Of a stretch of DNA of 64,000 nt, positions 62,501-64,000 are shown in pieces; the stretch's first letter is position 1; the number at the start of each line of letters is the position of its first letter. Source of the stretch: Lentisphaera araneosa HTCC2155. GTDB lineage: Bacteria; Verrucomicrobiota; Lentisphaeria; Lentisphaerales; Lentisphaeraceae. The stretch lies in contig NZ_ABCK01000010.1 in NCBI RefSeq assembly GCF_000170755.1, forward strand, positions 124,001 to 188,000. The letters run 5' to 3'. The notes under the pieces are model-generated. The model did no database searches and was not told the origin of the DNA. It saw only the letters and a list, made by a program, of their open reading frames with translations. A program made the translations under genes and the position numbers.

Positions 62501-63670
62501 ATGAAACAAAGGACAGAGCATAGTGTAGGAGAGGTTTTTCGACGATTTGGTCAAGCTTACGAAGCCACACACGGATTGCAAAAAGAGCAACGAAAAACAT
62601 TACAAGATATAGCTATGTGCCGAACTGCCTACCTTGGAGGACATAAGGAAATATGCTGTAAATGCGGAAATGAACGGCCAGTCTATAATTCATGCGGAAA
62701 CACCAACTGTCCAATGTGTCAGGGTATACGCCGAAGAAGATGGTTAAAAGACCGATTAGATGAATTATTACCCGTATCTTATTTCCATAGTATTTTCACC
62801 CTGCCTCATGATCTGAACCCGATAGCAAGATTTAACCAAAGAGAGATTTATAACTTACTCTTCAGAACTGCCGCAGACACACTGCTTTATCTGAGTCAAA
62901 AATATCATGATGCGACTCCCGCAATTATCGCCACACTTCATACTTGGGGTCAAGATTTATGTCTCCACCCTCATGTACATATTCTGGTCACAAGTGGGGG
63001 AATGAAAAAAGATGGGACATGGAAAGCTGGAAGAAACGACTACTTATTTGACGTTTTTGAAGCCTCAGAAGAATTCAAAAAAAGGTTTCTCCGAAAACTC
63101 AAAAATCTCAACAAACATAAGAAGTTAGTGAATGCGCAAGGCTTCCCTGAAATATATAAAATCATCGAAGAGAAACCCTGGGTCGTGAATATTCAAAAAC
63201 CCTTTTCAGGTGCTGAAGTTGTTGTCGAATACTTGAGTCGTTATGTTTATCGAAGTGCCATCGCTAATGGTAGAATTACAGCAGTTGAAAATTCATTCAT
63301 AAGTTTTGATATCAAAGATTATAAAGATTTGGACGAGAAAGGAATTCCTCGACATAAAGATATCAGAATGAAACCTCAGGAATTCATCAGAAGATTTATG
63401 CAGCATGTACTACCCAAAGGATTTCGAAGATCAAGGTTTTATGGCCTTTTTGCAGGAGCTCAACGAACCACAAGTAAGGAATACTGTAAGATACTCTTTG
63501 CTGAACTACTCAAAGAATTCACCGGTAGCGAACGATTCAAAGAAGATGCTTGGCAACCCAAAGTCTGTGATTGCTGTGGCTACAGTGATTTTAAACGCGG
63601 CCAGGATATCCAGAATGAGAGACCTCCTCCAATACTCTTTCACTATCAGGGGAGAAGGTTACATGCATAA
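62501..63670 (+). CDS. IS91-like HUH transposase
   Basis: 389 aa, same sequence as the protein at 47899: zinc cluster, HPHVH and YLSRY motifs intact. That two full-length copies 14.6 kb apart show no visible difference indicates very recent copying, or gene conversion. The host-like codon use and clean ribosome site suggest it is expressible from its own leader without Pc. Confidence 0.88.
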   Translation: MKQRTEHSVGEVFRRFGQAYEATHGLQKEQRKTLQDIAMCRTAYLGGHKEICCKCGNERPVYNSCGNTNCPMCQGIRRRRWLKDRLDELLPVSYFHSIFTLPHDLNPIARFNQREIYNLLFRTAADTLLYLSQKYHDATPAIIATLHTWGQDLCLHPHVHILVTSGGMKKDGTWKAGRNDYLFDVFEASEEFKKRFLRKLKNLNKHKKLVNAQGFPEIYKIIEEKPWVVNIQKPFSGAEVVVEYLSRYVYRSAIANGRITAVENSFISFDIKDYKDLDEKGIPRHKDIRMKPQEFIRRFMQHVLPKGFRRSRFYGLFAGAQRTTSKEYCKILFAELLKEFTGSERFKEDAWQPKVCDCCGYSDFKRGQDIQNERPPPILFHYQGRRLHA

Positions 63671-63881
63671 GAAACGAATCAGAGAGTCAACAATCCCTGA
63701 CAAGAAGTACTTGATGCCGAAGTCGATAAAAAGAGCTCTTTATAAGGTAATGAAGCCTCTAATAGATGAAAATTTAGAGCCACATAGTTTCGAAGCCCGC
63801 CTAGACAGTAAAAAGCACCTGATCACAGCATCAACTACACCCATATTAACTTGTTCAACAAAACAAAAACAGTTAGTTTAG
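63663..63881 (+). CDS. Small ORF downstream of transposase, copy 3
   Basis: 72 aa, unchanged from the copies at 43042 and 49061; overlaps the transposase stop by the same ATGCATAA arrangement. Conservation in three identical cassettes is uninformative about selection, so its reality rests on the strong ribosome site and tight overlap. Confidence 0.5.
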   Translation: MHKKRIRESTIPDKKYLMPKSIKRALYKVMKPLIDENLEPHSFEARLDSKKHLITASTTPILTCSTKQKQLV

Positions 63882-63926
63882 CACCATAGGGAAAGGAAAT
63901 ATGGGATCATCAATAATTGAAATAAA

Positions 63927-63993
63927 GTACAACAAATCGTTGGAACTGAGGTTCTCGCTTAGGCTCGAACACAGCTCAACTCGAACGTTCGAT
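63927..63993 (+). repeat. attC: attC of cassette 42
   Basis: 67 bp. R'' GTACAAC; R' GTTCGAT, the first bases of cassette 43. Confidence 0.9.
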
Positions 63994-64000
63994 TGAATAA

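Larger units (their letters stand above)
62413..63987 (+). mobile_element. Cassette 42: IS91-like transposase cassette, copy 3
   Basis: 1575 bp, apparently identical to cassette 9, with exact G|TT borders. The next cassette begins TTCGATTGAATAA at 63988 and is cut by the window edge. Confidence 0.9.
38563..64000. other. Chromosomal integron: IntI pair, attI and at least 42 cassettes
   Basis: Platform (38563-41798) plus a unidirectional array (41793 to beyond 64000). Cassettes are markedly AT-rich compared with region 1, and their attC sites are strongly alike, the signature of a sedentary chromosomal integron. About half of the cassettes carry no gene. Confidence 0.9.

Noticed and set aside
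43306-63993. CRISPR array, because similar 63-119 bp repeats recur
   Set aside because: Repeat-to-repeat distances run from 217 to 2032 bases, the 'spacers' contain genes, and repeats end in RYYYAAC/GTTRRRY boxes typical of attC.

Overview
The window looks like a chromosome segment from a PVC-superphylum bacterium, most likely Lentisphaerota (Lentisphaera-like). Pointers are giant secreted 'PVC-type' beta-propeller/cytochrome c dehydrogenases, many secreted sulfatases and fucosidases, paralogous pseudopilins with an [10 protein letters not shown]-terminus and a late H-x9-DG motif, and moderate G+C. The taxonomic call is inference; no rRNA or complete tRNA is present.

Region 1 (1-37.6 kb) is a polysaccharide-utilisation landscape. 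It holds a CBM6 protein, a large unassigned secreted protein, a three-gene run of propeller/cytochrome proteins (3.7-8.6 kb), a GH43 relic, an (alpha/alpha)6 glycosidase, a mutarotase, four S1-type sulfatases (one truncated), two GH29 alpha-L-fucosidases, a ThuA/sugar-dehydrogenase/PKD/cytochrome fusion and, on the minus strand, a pentaheme giant. Together they suggest exolytic breakdown of sulfated, fucose-rich glycans with periplasmic oxidation of the products. The region is heavily shuffled: leader plus signal-peptide modules, gene 3' ends and pseudopilin leaders recur as duplicated fragments, and two paralogous pseudopilin genes are interrupted at the same G-run, one by an IS4-like element with 25-bp terminal repeats.

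Region 2 (37.6-41.8 kb) is the boundary and integron platform. It contains the 3' half of a tRNA-Pro with its terminator, GC-rich short repeats, a complete integron integrase (IntI), and a second IntI-like paralog that has lost a catalytic His and most of the IntI-specific insertion. Next come a 40-bp perfect palindrome and an attI-like site at 41.78 kb.

Region 3 (41.79-64 kb) is a chromosomal integron array with 42 complete cassettes and the start of a 43rd, all in one orientation. Every cassette ends in an attC whose R'' box is complementary to the cassette's own first bases, which fixes the boundaries to the base. Cassettes carry small membrane, secreted or unknown proteins. Three near-identical cassettes carry an IS91-like HUH transposase. 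About 20 cassettes have no convincing gene and fall into repeated families; the largest has conserved, mutually exclusive RNA helices. One ORF-less cassette is split by an IS1380-like element. The array runs past the right edge of the window.
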